64,000 nucleotides of DNA, from NCBI GenBank assembly GCA_029706075.1, contig JAINUG010000369.1, positions 260,001 through 324,000 on the forward strand. Direction: 5' to 3'. The notes under the pieces were generated by a model that did no database searches, was not told the DNA's origin, and saw only the letters and a program-made list of their open reading frames with translations. Both the position numbers and the translations under genes were made by a program. Position 1 is the stretch's first letter. Each line of letters begins with the position of its first letter. Shown piece by piece: positions 23,425-36,223 of this stretch. This DNA comes from Aldrovandia affinis. Lineage: Eukaryota > Chordata > Actinopteri > Notacanthiformes > Halosauridae.

Positions 23425-24395
23425 CGAGATCACAACCTGTCTGTACGATACACGCTAGATCACAACCTGTCTGTACGATACACGCTAGATCACAACCTGT
23501 CTGTACGATACACGCTAGATCACAACCTGTCTGTACGATACACGCTAGATCACAACCTGTCTGTACGATACACGCTAGATCACAACCTGTCTGTACGATA
23601 CACGCTAGATCACAACCTGTCTGTACGATACACGCTAGATCACAACCTGTCTGTACGAGATCACAACCTATCTAGATCACAACCTGTCTGTACGATACAC
23701 GCTAGATCACAACCTGCTCTGTACCATACACGATCACTAGATCACAACCCTGTCATACACGCTAGAACGATGTCTGTACACGCTAGATCACAACCTGTCT
23801 GTACCATACACGCTAGATCACAACCTAGATCACAACCTGTCTGTACGATACACGCTAGATCACAACCTGTCTGTACGATACACGCTAGATCACAACCTGT
23901 CTGTACGATACACGCTAGATCACAACCTGTCTGTACCATACCTGTCACGCTAGATCACAACCTGTCTGTACGATACACGCTAGATCACAACCTGTCTGTA
24001 CCATACACGCTAGATCACAACCTGTCTGTACGATACACGCTAGATCACAACCTGTCTGTACGATACACGCTAGATCACAACCTGTCTGTACCATACACGC
24101 TAGATCACAACCTGTCTGTACGATACACGCTAGATCACAACCTGTCTGTACCATACACGCGAGATCACAACCTGTCTGTACCATACACGCTAGATCACAA
24201 CCTGTCTGTACGATACACGCTAGATCACAACCTGTCTGTACCATACACGCGAGATCACAACCTGTCTGTACCATACACGCTAGATCACAACCTGTCTGTA
24301 CGATACACGCGAGATCACAACCTATCTGTACCATACACGCTAGATCACAACCTGTCTGTACCATACACGCTAGATCACAACCCGTCTGTATGATA
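23425..24395. repeat. 30-bp minisatellite, about 31 copies
   Basis: Unit ACACGCTAGATCACAACCTG plus TCTGTACGAT (or TCTGTACCAT). Because 30 is a multiple of three, long open frames appear on both strands; these are artefacts of the period. A scrambled zone lies at about 23655-23830. Confidence 0.95.
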
Positions 24396-24847
24396 GCCAC
24401 AGTACAGTTTAGGAGCTATGCTACAATGGTCGTGAGAACGAGTTTGTACTGAGCTGCAACTCAGAGAGAACAAAAACAAGTGGGGGTCCACCACAAGACA
24501 TTTTGATCTTGTCCCCAAAGGCGAAATATAATTCCGCAAACAAATTGCGAAAATCTAAACGTGGCACATTGCGAACATTAAAAACATATTTTTGGTTTTA
24601 ATCTAGAACTGTGACAAAGGCGCACTCGAATGGCTTCAGTCTCGGAAACTCATGTTTACCAATAATTCAGAGTGCAGTCGAACACAGCAATTCAACCGCA
24701 AAGAAAAACATTTAAAACAAACGCGTAAACTCTCGTCCAGGTTTGGGACCCTGTCTCCTGTCCCACCGAGGGGGGGGGGGGGGGGGGGTCCATGTTTCTG
24801 TATCCAGTGTAAATATACCACAGTAATAGATCATAAACATATGTAAT

Positions 24848-25181
24848 CGGTGGTGGTGGGAAGTACACAAACCCTTTACTTGAGTAAAAGTACAGATAGC
24901 CTGATAAAATATTACTCCAGTAAAAGTAAAAAGTCCTACATTTAAACCCCATCTGCCCTTTGAAATGTAGGGGAGTGAAAGTAAACATATAATATATATA
25001 GTATATATATATATATATCATATCATATCATATATCATATATTTTTATAATATAATAATATAATAAAACAAAGTAAACATGGAAATGCGTAAGTAAGCAC
25101 AGATACTTGAAAAGTGTACTTAGCCTAAGCACAGTAATATGTAAAAGTAAAGTAAAAGTACTTCGTTACTGTCCACCACTG
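24848..25181. mobile_element. hAT-type MITE present in every array unit
   Basis: About 334 bp bounded by CGGTGGTGG and CCACCACTG inverted ends, with AAGTACTTTTACTTT-like subterminal repeats and an 8-bp target duplication TATGTAAT (24840-24847 and 25182-25189). It has no coding capacity. The same element sits in the corresponding place of the other six units, so it inserted before the array expanded. Confidence 0.82.
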
Positions 25182-25324
25182 TATGTAATCCTACTGTACG
25201 ATGACAGTATTAAAAATCTAAATGTGTTGTAGCCTACACAAGAAAACAAATGCATACAATCAGGCAAACCATTGGTTGTTTATATTATATTATAGAATAT
25301 TTGTATGATAAGATTTCAAATTAC

Positions 25325-25351
25325 CTGTCCGCCGTCCGCACCTTCATTCGC
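25325..25351 (-). other. Hypervariable exon-like cassette (seven copies)
   Basis: On the minus strand TTTTTCCATGTGTAG precedes GCGAATGAAGGTGCGGACGG and GTAATT follows, so a 27-nt phase-0 cassette is bounded by AG and GT. Copies: 25325-25351, 33297-33323, 35154-35179, 37008-37034, 38870-38896, 40732-40758 and 42592-42618. The first five codons (ANEGA) are constant. The last four read DGGQ, AGGQ, GAK plus a partial codon, GRGQ, GGRQ, DAKK and GGGQ. Flanks of hundreds of bases are almost identical between units. Exon status is inference. Confidence 0.4.
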
Positions 25352-25788
25352 CTACACATGGAAAAATAAAGTCGCACATTTCATAATTTGTTCATCTTGG
25401 TAGCTATCATTGATCGTTAACTTTACATTGCTAGCATTTGGAGACACTCATAGTTAAGAATGATTTGTTTAAGTAGACCATAAACATATTTCATGCTTCT
25501 ATAAGATGACTGTACTGAAATTATATTGAAACAGTAAAATGTATTATACACGTGCACGAAAATCTAAACGTGGCACATTGCGAACATCAAAAACATATTT
25601 TTGGTAGATAGGGCAATACATATTGGTAGTTAATTAGGGCAAGAATTCAAATAACTGAGGTCAAAAATGTATTTGGCAATAGCCTACATTTTATAGACTG
25701 TCGAGAGGTTCCAACTACTTAGATGAAATCAGGCAAGCAATTCATTGTTTAGTCATAGGCCTATTTGTATAATAACATTTCAAATTAC

Positions 25789-25821
25789 CTCGACATCGGA
25801 ACTTGGTTTTGTGTCCGCCAT
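25789..25821 (-). other. Second exon-like cassette, paralogous to the hypervariable one
   Basis: Reads MADTKPSSDVE followed by GTAATTTG on the minus strand. Surrounding sequence (CATTTCAAATTACCT, CACATGGAAAAATA) is a diverged duplicate of that around 25325-25351. The acceptor AG of the sister copy is AA here, so it may be a lost exon or an alternative start. It appears unchanged in all units. Confidence 0.35.
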
Positions 25822-26237
25822 TTACACATGGAAAAATATAAGTTGCATATTTCATAACTATATTTATAGCTAGCGTTAATATATACTGTAAATTGCTAGG
25901 ATTTATGTATTGTAATATTTTATGTATTTATTTTATGTATTTATTTATATGGTATAATGTTGTTGTTTTTTAAACAAGCATCAGATGCATTGCATTAAGT
26001 GTTTATAACCAGAGGCTAATTTCCAACACCTGTCCCCAATAAACTACAGAAAGAAAAGTATGTACAAAATAAAAAGTAATAATACAATACAAGATGCATG
26101 CACAAACACATTAGAAACAAAATGCATACATTAGAAACAAGTGCATCCACCGAATACAGCAAATATGAAAACCCTGGCCTCTGCTGCGTTAACCCCCCAC
26201 CCCACCCCTCGTACTTACAAAGTAAAAATGAAAGATT

Positions 26238-27104
26238 TGTTATATTCTGAGTTTATTGTTCTGTCACGTTCTGCTCTCCCGTCTGTTATCGTTCCTGTTC
26301 CGTTTATTTCTAGATCCACTCCTTGTCTTGTCATGCACTTCGGGTGTTTAGAAATTACGGGTTTCCTCCGCCTTCGCTTATTCTCTCGTTTTCTTCTTTC
26401 CTACTTTCGTGATCGCACTTTGTATATATTAGTTAGATGTGTACAGTACTAACTAACTAATCTACTAACGTTAGGGATTTAGATTTAGTTACTAACACTA
26501 CTAATCACTAATTATCTCACGCTTCCTACTACCGGCATTTCTCTCTCTCATTATCCTATCCCTGCTTAGTTTTCCGTTCTCTCTCATACGCACGCAACGT
26601 TTCTCCTTGCGTACCTCCTTTACTATGCACGTGTCTGCCTGTTCTCCCAGGTCGTTTATTGTCTATATGTTTGTATGGTTCAGTGTCCGTGTCTTACGTT
26701 TCCCTCTTGTTATGTAATTATCTCTTCCCTGTGTTCCAGCCTCTCTCTCCTCGTTGTCTCACCTGATTTCTATTATGTCTCCCTGTATATATGTTCAGTG
26801 TTTTCATTTCTCCGTGTCAGTACGTTGATTCTATTTCCCTGAGCCTACCTTTCCGTAGCCAGAGTAATTAGCATTTCCCGAGACAACCCTTTGATTACGA
26901 CCCCGAGCCTGCCCAACGATTTTGTCCTTTTGCCCTTCTGACTCCTGAGTATCGACCTTTTGACTGCCCTATTACTACTTCTCTCTGCCTCACGATTTTG
27001 TACCTCTGATTCCCTGATTCTTGGTTTTGACCCCTGCCTGTGAATAAACAACTCTTTTGCCTAATCCCTGATCTGCGTCTGGGTCCTTACATGATGTCGT
27101 CACA
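26238..27104 (+). repeat. Left LTR of the Ty3/gypsy element
   Basis: Starts TGTTATATTCTGAG and ends GTCGTCACA. It matches the 31623-32346 copy closely over its first two thirds. Confidence 0.88.
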
Positions 27105-30100
27105 GGACGTACTGACCAAGATGGACCCAGCAGATCCAGACCAGCTCCACTTCGCCCTCGAGCAGCAAGGTGCCATGCTCGGACGGCACCAGGACCATCT
27201 GGAGCGTGTGACTGAACACCTGCAGTCTCTCACCTCCGGTTTGGCTGAGCTTACCCTCACGCTGCGAGCTCCGGTCATTAACCCCGCACCCCAGCATGCC
27301 GCGGCGCCACTTCAACCCGAGCCTTCCTCCGCGCCGGTGCGCGAACCACGTCTGCCTCCTCCTGAGAGATACGCAGGGGAACCGGGGGGTTGCCGTGCGT
27401 TCTGACGCAGTGCCAGTTGATCTTCCAACTGCAGCCATCCACGCGTTTCCCAGCGAATTATCCCGGTCGCCTCGTCATCACCCAACTGACCGGTCGTGCC
27501 AAGTCCTGGGCTACCACCGCATGGGAGGGCTCTCTTCCCTGCTGTCAGAGCTTTGACCGGTTGTCCGAGGAGATGAGGAGGGTCTTCGACCGGTCAAAGC
27601 AGGGTCACGACGCGGCTCGGGAGATGCTCTACCTACGCCAGGAGGGAGGGTCGGTGTCGGATTACGCCATTCGTTTCCAGACCTTGGCTAACGCCTGTGG
27701 CTGGGGAAGGAAGGCGCTGTACGACGCCTTCATCTGTGGACTCTCCGAACATCTTAAGGACGAGATCCTGACTCGTGACCTGCCAGAGTCCTTCGATGAC
27801 CTGATCAGCCTTGCCATCCGCGTGGACTCCCGGCTTCAGGAGCGTCGTCGCTGGCGTAGTTCCGGAGGTTTTCCGGGTCTGGGAGGACCGGGTCAGGTCA
27901 CCGATCGGTGCCTACAACCACCCTAGAGCAGCTCCATCTACTACCCCGGAGCCTGAACCCATGCAGCTGGATCGGACCCGCCTTTCTCGTCAGGAGCGTG
28001 ACCGCAGGATGGCCAACCGATCCTGTCTCTACTGCGGTGAGTCTGGGCACTTCATTTCCAACTGCCTACTAAGGAGCCAACGCCCACTAGTTAAGCGAGG
28101 AGCACTAGTGGGTGTCATCCCTGTTGAGCGATCCTCTAAGCAACGGACCTGCCTGCCGGTGACGATCGAGTGGGAGGGTCAGAGGCGAGAGACCACCGCG
28201 CTCATTGACTCGGGTGCTGAGGAGAGTTTCCTGGATGCTGGTGTGGTCGCGAAGTGGGGGATTCCAGTTTCCAGTCTGTCACACCCCCTTATTGCCAACA
28301 CACTCAACGGTCAGAGACTGGCCCAAGTTACCCAGATCAGTTCCCCTCTTACGTTGCGTACCTCCGGCAACCACCAGGAGAAGATAAGGTTGCACATTAT
28401 TGACTCCCCTCACTCACCTATTGTCCTTGGCCACCCGTGGCTGGTGAAGCATAATCCGTCCGTGGAATGGAGCAGTCACAGGATTGTGGGTTGGAGCCCA
28501 CAATGCCTTTCCGAATGCCTGCAGCAAGCCCATTCATCTGTTCCGAGTCCCCTGTCTTCTGTCCCGAGTCCCCTTTCTTCCGAGATGAGTCTTGACCTAT
28601 CGGTCTTTCCTTCGAGTACCTGGACCTCAAGGAGGTCTTCTCCAAGTCCCGAGCCACCTGCCTGCCCCCCCACCGTCCCTATGATTGCGCCATTGAACTC
28701 CTGTCTGGCGCTACCCCTCCTAGGGGGGCGTCTTTTCTCCTTGTCCCGTCCCGAGACGGAGGCCATGAATACGTACCTTCAGGAGTCCTTGACCGCTGGC
28801 ATCATTCGGCCATCCTCATCACCCGCTGGAGCGGGGTTCTTCTTCGTGGGGAAGAAGGACGGTTCTCTTCGTCCCTGTATTGACTACCGTTCGCTCAACG
28901 ACATCACCATCAAGAATCGCTACCCTCTCCCCCTCATGACGTCCGCATTTGAACAACTTCATGAAGCTACCGTCTTCACGAAGTTGGACCTGCGCAACGC
29001 CTACCACCTGGTGCGCATTCGTGAGGGGGATGAGTGGAAGACGGCGTTCAATACTCCGACAGGTCACTGGGAGTACCTGGTAATGCCTTTGGGTTAACCA
29101 ATGCCCCTGCCGTTTTCCAGGCATTGATCAACGATGTCCTCAGGGATTTCATTAATCAGTTTTGTTTTGTCTACCTGGACGATATCCTTATTTTTTCCAA
29201 GAGTATGGAGGAACATGTCACCCAGGTCCGCAGAGTTCTACAGCGTCTCCTTGAGAACAGGCTCTATGTGAAGCCAGAGAAATGTGACTTCCATTGTCAC
29301 ACCACCACCTTCCTGGGCTTCGTCATCTCAGCGGGGAGCATCCAAATGGATCCTCGCAAGATCAAGGCTGTCTTGGACTGGCCCCAGCCAGAGTCCCCGG
29401 AAGGAGTTACAGCGCTTTCTGGGATTTGCCAATTTCTACAGAAGGTTCATCAGGAACTACAGTACCATTGCTGCTCCACTCACTGCCCTCACCTCCATCA
29501 AGATCCGGTTTCACTGGAATCCTCAAGCTGAACTAGCCTTCCGGTCACTTAAACAACGCTTCACTTCAGACCCCATTCTCATTCACCCTGATCCCACCGC
29601 CCAGTTTATCGTCGAGGTCGACGCTTCCAACATTGGGGCAGGTGCCATCCTTTCCCAACGCTCCGCCAAGGACAAGCAGGTTCATCCCTGCGCCTTCTAT
29701 TCCCATCGCCTCAGCCCTACGGAGCAGAACTACGACATTGGCAACAGGGAACTGCTCGCAGTCAAGCTCGCCTTGGAGGAGTGGAGGCACTGGCTGGAGG
29801 GGGCTGAAGTTCCTTTTCTGGTCTGGACAGACCACAAGAACCTGGAGTACCTGCAGACTGCCAAGAGACTCAATTCCCGCCAGGCTCGTTGGTCTCTCTT
29901 CTTTTCGAGATTCAATTTTGTTCTCTCTTATCGACCTGGATCCAAAAATACTAAGCCTGATGCCCTTTCTCGCCGTTTCGAACCCATATCCAGGGTTTCC
30001 ATTCCGGACACCATCCTGCCTCAATGCTCCATCAACAGCGTTCAACTTCGCATTGAGGCAACAGTGCGCTCCGCCTTGGAGGGTGAGGCCGGCCCCAGTC

Positions 30101-31622
30101 GCTGTCCCTCGAACCGCCTCTTCGTGCCCAGTTCTGTCCGATCCCAGGTGCTTCAGTGGGGTCACTCCTCCCGCCTGTCATGTCACCCTGGCATAAACAG
30201 GACTATGTCTTTTATCCAGAGACGTTTTTGGTGGTCTGCCATGGTCCAGGACGTTAGGAGTTTTATTTCTGCCTGCTCTGTCTGTGCCCAGAATAAGGTT
30301 TCCCATCAGCATCCCTCTGGTTTGTTACAGCCCCTACCCATCCCTCACCGCCCTTGGTCCCACATAGCTCTTGATTTTATTACGGGTTTACCCTCCTCCA
30401 ACAGCAACACCACCATTATGACTGTTATTGATCGTTTTTCTAAGGCTGTTCATTTTGTCCCCTTACCCAAGCTTCCCTCCGCCAAGGAGACTGCCACCCT
30501 CATTATCCAACACGTTTTTCGTTTACATGGCATCCCCAGTAACATTGTTTCCGACAGAGGTCCCCAGTTTATCGCCAGGTTTTGGAGGCTTTTTGTTTAC
30601 TCCTTGGTTCGTCAGTCAGTCTTTCCTCAGGTTTCCATCCCCAATCTAATGGCCAGACAGAGCGGGCTAATCAGGTTATTGAAACCGTTCTGCGATGCTT
30701 GTGCTCCCGGAACCCTTCCTCTTGGAGCCAACATCTTCCCTGGGCAGAGTATGCCATCAACTCCCAAACCTCTTCCTCATCCCGCATGTCCCCCTTTGAA
30801 TGCTGCCTTGGGTACCAACCACCCTTATTCCCTAGCCAGGAGAGGGAGGTGGGTGTTCCTCTGCCGAGGCGTTCATCCGTAGATGCCGACGTGCCTGGAA
30901 CCTCACACGTCGCAACCTCTTCCGAGCCAGCGCCCGCATGAAGGAGACGGCGGACAAGGGACGCTCAAGGCTCCCCGTTACCGGGTTGGGCAGCGGGTCT
31001 GGTTGACCACCAGGGACATTCCCCTCAGAATGGACCACCGCAAACTCGCACCCGTTTTATTGGTCCCTTCCCCATTTCCAGAATTATCAGTCCCACTGCT
31101 GTTGTTTTGAAGTTACCCCACACCATGCGTCGTATTCATCCCACCTTCCATGTTTCCCGCCTCAAGCCCCTTGTAACCCACCCTTTGTGTCCCGCCCCTG
31201 AGCCACCCCCTCCCCCCCGCCTTATTGATGGTGGAGATGCCTACACTGTCCGAAAGATTTTGGACGTTCGCCGCAGGGGCCGTGGTCGCCAATACCTGGT
31301 GGACTGGGAGGGCTACGGTCCCGAGGAACGTATCTGGGTCCCATCCCGGTTCATATTGGACAAAACCCTTATCAGAGACTTTGATTGTTCCCGAGCTGTC
31401 TAATATTTTGCCATGTGTTTTACCCTGCCTGTCTGAGATTCTGCCCCGTGCCTTTACCCTGCCTGTCTGAGATTCTGCCTTGTGTTTTGACCCTGCCTGT
31501 TCTGAGATCCCGCCACGTGCTTTGCCCCCTGTCTGCCTGGCTTTCCCTGCGTCTTGTTTGTTTATCTGTTTTTGTTGTTCCTCCTGTTAAACGCCAAGAG
31601 GCGTTTCTTAGGGGGGGGGTCC

Positions 31623-32346
31623 TGTTATATTCTGAGTTTATTGTTCTGTCACGTTCTGCTCTCCCGTCTGTTATCGTTCCTGTTCCGTTTATTTCTAGAT
31701 CCACTCCTTGTCTTGTCATGCACTTCGGGTGTTTAGAAATTACGGGTTTCCTCCGCCTTCGCTTATTCTCTCGTTTTCTTCTTTCCTACTTTCGTGATCG
31801 CACTTTGTATATATTAGTTAGATGTGTACAGTACTAACTAACTAATCTACTAACGTTAGGGATTTAGATTTAGTTACTAACACTACTAATCACTAATTAT
31901 CTCACGCTTCCTACTACCGGCATTTCTCTCTCTCATTATCCTATCCCTGCTTAGTTTTCCGTTCTCTCTCATACGCACGCAACGTTTCTCCTTGCGTACC
32001 TCCCCTTTACTATGCACGTGTCTGCCTGTTCTCCCAGGTCGTTTATTGTCTATATGTTTGTATGGTTCAGTGTCCGTGTCTTACGTTTCCCTCTTGTTAT
32101 GTAATTATCTCTTCCCTGTGTTCGTTGTCTCAGATTTCTATTATGTCTCCCTGTATATATGTTCAGTGTTTTCATTTCTCCTCGTTGTCTCACCTAGCCA
32201 GAGTTTCATTTATTATGTCTCCCTGATTTTGTATATGTTCAGTGTTTTGCCCATTTCTCCGTGCCTCATTTTGTACCTCTGTTGATTCTATTTAATAAAA
32301 AGCCTAATCCCTGATCTGCGTCTGGGTCCTTACCGCGGTCGTCACA
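31623..32346 (+). repeat. Right LTR of the Ty3/gypsy element
   Basis: Preceded by a G-run polypurine tract. Ends GTCGTCACA directly before target duplication AGATT. Confidence 0.88.
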
Positions 32347-32384
32347 AGATTAATAAAACAATCCATTGCAGTATATACAGTTGC

Positions 32385-32510
32385 TCAATCATGAATATAT
32401 GTTATGATTGATGCTGATAGATCTGATTTCCCCTTCCAGTGTTCAGCGTTACTTACGACACACAGCAGCACGATCAGGATTAAAACGGCACAGAACAGAG
32501 TTTTATTCAT
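32385..32510 (-). CDS. Array unit 1: small ORF with signal peptide (unrecognised)
   Basis: A 41-codon minus-strand ORF beginning MNKTLFCAVLILIVLLCV, then VSNA, with a Lys near the start, a hydrophobic core of about 15 residues and a good -3/-1 (Ser, Ala) cleavage site before EHWKGKSDLSASIITYIHD. The start codon has A at -3 (CTCAACATGA). A GTAAGT lies exactly after codon 18 (32451-32456), so codons 1-18 may instead be a first coding exon spliced to downstream cassettes. In this unit the following cassettes lie beyond the LTR insertion (25789-25821 and 25325-25351). No family is recognised. Whether it is expressed cannot be told from sequence. Confidence 0.4.
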   Translation of the reverse strand: MNKTLFCAVLILIVLLCVVSNAEHWKGKSDLSASIITYIHD

Positions 32511-34240
32511 GTTGAGGGAAGTTTAGACGCCAGAGAGCAAAACTCTATTAACGAAGAAATGCCTGATCCAGATCCTTTTAATCTAGAACTGCGACTAAGG
32601 AGGCGCACTCGAACGGCTTCAGTCTCGGAAACTCATGTTTACCAATAATTCAGAGTGCAGTCGAACACAGCAATTCAACCGCAAAGAAAAACATTTAAAA
32701 CAAAACGCGTAAACTCTCGTCCAGGTTTGGGACCCTGTCTCCCTGTCCCACCGAGGGGGGTCCATGTTTCTGTATCCAGTGTAAATATACCACAGTAATA
32801 GATCATAAACATATGTAATCGGTGGTGGACGAAGTACACAAACCCTTTACTTGAGTAAAAGTACAGATAGCCTGATAAAATATTACTCCAGTAAAAGTAA
32901 AAAGTCCTACATTTAAACCCCATCTGCCCTTTGAAATGTAGGGGAGTGAAAGTAAACATATAATATATATAGTATATATATATATATATCATATCATATC
33001 ATATATCATATATTTTTATAATATAATAATATAATAAAACAAAGTAAACATGGAAATGCGTAAGTAAGCACAGATACTTGAAAAGTGTACTTAGCCTAAG
33101 CACAGTAATATGTAAAAGTAAAGTAAAAGTACTTCGTTACTGTCCACCACTGTATGTAATCCTACTGTACGATGACAGTATTAAAAAATCTAAATGTGTT
33201 GTAGCCTACACAAGAAAACAAATGCATACAATCAGGCAAACCATTGGTTGTTTATATTATATTATAGAATATTTGTATGATAAGATTTCAAATTACCTGT
33301 CCGCCGGCCGCACCTTCATTCGCCTACACATGGAAAAATAAAGTCGCACATTTCATAATTTGTTCATCTTGGTAGCTATCATTGATCGTTAACTTTACAT
33401 TGCTAGCATTTGGAGACACTCATAGTTAAGAATGATTTGTTTAAGTAGACCATAAACATATTTCATGCTTCTATAAGATGACTGTACTGAAATTATATTG
33501 AAACAGTAAAATGTATTATACACGTGCACGAAAATCTAAACGTGGCACATTGCGAACATCAAAAACATATTTTTGGTAGATAGGGCAATACATATTGGTA
33601 GTTAATTAGGGCAAGAATTCAAATAACTGAGGTCAAAAATGTATTTGGCAATAGCCTACATTTTATAGACTGTCGAGAGGTTCCAACTACTTAGATGAAA
33701 TCAGGCAAGCAATTCATTGTTTAGTCATAGGCCTATTTGTATAATAACATTTCAAATTACCTCGACATCGGAACTTGGTTTTGTGTCCGCCATTTACACA
33801 TGGAAAAATATAAGTTGCATATTTCATAACTATATTTATAGCTAGCGTTAATATATACTGTAAATTGCTAGGATTTATGTATTGTAATATTTTATGTATT
33901 TATTTTATGTATTTATTTATATGGTATAATGTTGTTGTTTTTTTAAACAAGCATCAGATGCATTGCATTAAGTGTTTATAGCCAGAGGCTAATTTCCAAC
34001 ACCTGTCCCCAATAAACTACAGAAAGAAAAGTATGTACAAAATAAAAAGTAATAATACAATACAAGATGCATGCACAAACACATTAGAAACAAAATGCAT
34101 ACATTAGAAACAAGTGCATCCAACGAATACAGCAAATATGAAAACCCTGGCCTCTGCTGCGTTAACCCCACCCCACCCTCGTACTTACAAAGTAAAAATG
34201 AAAGATTAATAAAACAATCCATTGCAGTATATACAGTTGC

Positions 34241-34366
34241 TCAATCATGAATATATGTTATGATTGATGCTGATAGATCTGATTTCCCCTTCCAGTGTTC
34301 AGCGTTACTTACGACACACAGCAGCACGATCAGGATTAAAACGGCACAGAACAGAGTTTTATTCAT
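34241..34366 (-). CDS. Array unit 2: small ORF with signal peptide (unrecognised)
   Basis: Identical layout to the unit at 32385-32510: 41 codons, start at 34366, GTAAGT after codon 18. Downstream hypervariable cassette at 33297-33323. Confidence 0.4.
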   Translation of the reverse strand: MNKTLFCAVLILIVLLCVVSNAEHWKGKSDLSASIITYIHD

Positions 34367-36097
34367 GTTGAGGGAAGTTTAGACGCCAGAGAGCAAAACT
34401 CTATTAACGAAGAAATGCCTGATCCAGATCCTTTTAATCTAGAACTGCGACTAAGGAGGCGCACTCGAACGGCTTCAGTCTCGGAAACTCATGTTTACCA
34501 ATAATTCAGAGTGCAGTCGAACACAGCAATTCAACCGCAAAGAAAAACATTTAAAACAAAACGCGTAAACTCTCGTCCAGGTTTGGGACCCTGTCTCCCT
34601 GTCCCACCGAGGGGGGGTCCATGTTTCTGTATCCAGTGTAAATATACCACAGTAATAGATCATAAACATATGTAATCGGTGGTGGACGAAGTACACAAAC
34701 CCTTTACTTGAGTAAAAGTACAGATAGCCTGATAAAATATTACTCCAGTAAAAGTAAAAAGTCCTACATTTAAACCCCATCTGCCCTTTGAAATGTAGGG
34801 GAGTGAAAGTAAACATATAATATATATAGTATATATATATATATATCATATCATATCATATATCATATATTTTTATAATATAATAATATAATAAAACAAA
34901 GTAAACATGGAAATGCGTAAGTAAGCACAGATACTTGAAAAGTGTACTTAGCCTAAGCACAGTAATATGTAAAAGTAAAGTAAAAGTACTTCGTTACTGT
35001 CCACCACTGTATGTAATCCTACTGTACGATGACAGTATTAAAAAATCTAAATGTGTTGTAGCCTACACAAGAAAACAAATGCATACAATCAGGCAAACCA
35101 TTGGTTGTTTATATTATATTATAGAATATTTGTATGATAAGATTTCAAATTACCTTTTGGCGCCCGCACCTTCATTCGCCTACACATGGAAAAATAAAGT
35201 CGCACATTTCATAATTTGTTCATCTTGGTAGCTATCATTGATCGTTAACTTTACATTGCTAGCATTTGGAGACACTCATAGTTAAGAATGATTTGTTTAA
35301 GTAGACCATAAACATATTTCATGCTTCTATAAGATGACTGTACTGAAATTATATTGAAACAGTAAAATGTATTATACACGTGCACGAAAATCTAAACGTG
35401 GCACATTGCGAACATCAAAAACATATTTTTGGTAGATAGGGCAATACATATTGGTAGTTAATTAGGCAAGAATTCAAATAACTGAGGTCAAAAATGTATT
35501 TGGCAATAGCCTACATTTTATAGACTGTCGAGAGGTTCCAACTACTTAGATGAAATCAGGCAAGCAATTCATTGTTTAGTCATAGGCCTATTTGTATAAT
35601 AACATTTCAAATTACCTCGACATCGGAACTTGGTTTTGTGTCCGCCATTTACACATGGAAAAATATAAGTTGCATATTTCATAACTATATTTATAGCTAG
35701 CGTTAATATATACTGTAAATTGCTAGGATTTATGTATTGTAATATTTTATGTATTTATTTTATGTATTTATTTATATGGTATAATGTTGTTGTTTTTTAA
35801 ACAAGCATCAGATGCATTGCATTAAGTGTTTATAGCCAGAGGCTAATTTCCAACACCTGTCCCCAATAAACTACAGAAAGAAAAGTATGTACAAAATAAA
35901 AAGTAATAATACAATACAAGATGCATGCACAAACACATTAGAAACAAAATGCATACATTAGAAACAAGTGCATCCACCGAATACAGCAAATATGAAAACC
36001 CTGGCCTCTGCTGCGTTAACCCCCCACCCCACCCCTCGTACTTACAAAGTAAAAATGAAAGATTAATAAAACAATCCATTGCAGTATATACAGTTGC

Positions 36098-36223
36098 TCA
36101 ATCATGAATATATGTTATGATTGATGCTGATAGATCTGATTTCCCCTTCCAGTGTTCAGCGTTACTTACGACACACAGCAGCACGATCAGGATTAAAACG
36201 GCACAGAACAGAGTTTTATTCAT
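36098..36223 (-). CDS. Array unit 3: small ORF with signal peptide (unrecognised)
   Basis: Same 41-codon ORF, start at 36223. Downstream hypervariable cassette at 35154-35179, one base shorter than in other units. Confidence 0.4.
   Translation of the reverse strand: MNKTLFCAVLILIVLLCVVSNAEHWKGKSDLSASIITYIHD

Larger units (their letters stand above)
26238..32346 (+). mobile_element. Ty3/gypsy LTR retrotransposon, chromodomain (sushi-like) type, fossil
   Basis: LTRs at 26238-27104 and 31623-32346 (TG...CA) with 5-bp target duplication AGATT (26233-26237 and 32347-32351). Parts in order: gag about 27090-28080 with CCHC knuckle CLYCGESGHFISNC, protease near 28200 (LIDSGAE), reverse transcriptase about 28700-29350 (YLDDILIFS), RNase H about 29590-29990, integrase about 30150-30850, C-terminal chromodomain about 31230-31390 ([15 protein letters not shown]), then a G-rich polypurine tract before the right LTR. 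The layout is nearly whole but the coding region is broken in roughly half a dozen places. LTRs are almost identical over most of their length, indicating a recent insertion; the right one is shorter. It lies antisense to the minus-strand gene-like unit it splits. Confidence 0.93.

Noticed and set aside
23155-24393. Long plus-strand open frame of over 400 codons
   Set aside because: It is the 30-bp minisatellite read through; the period is a multiple of three so all copies stay in frame. No domain or splice support.
33078-33341. Conserved 87-codon plus-strand frame repeated in the array units
   Set aside because: It starts in the hAT MITE and runs across an AT-rich intron-like stretch; composition and lack of motifs suggest chance conservation through array homogenisation.
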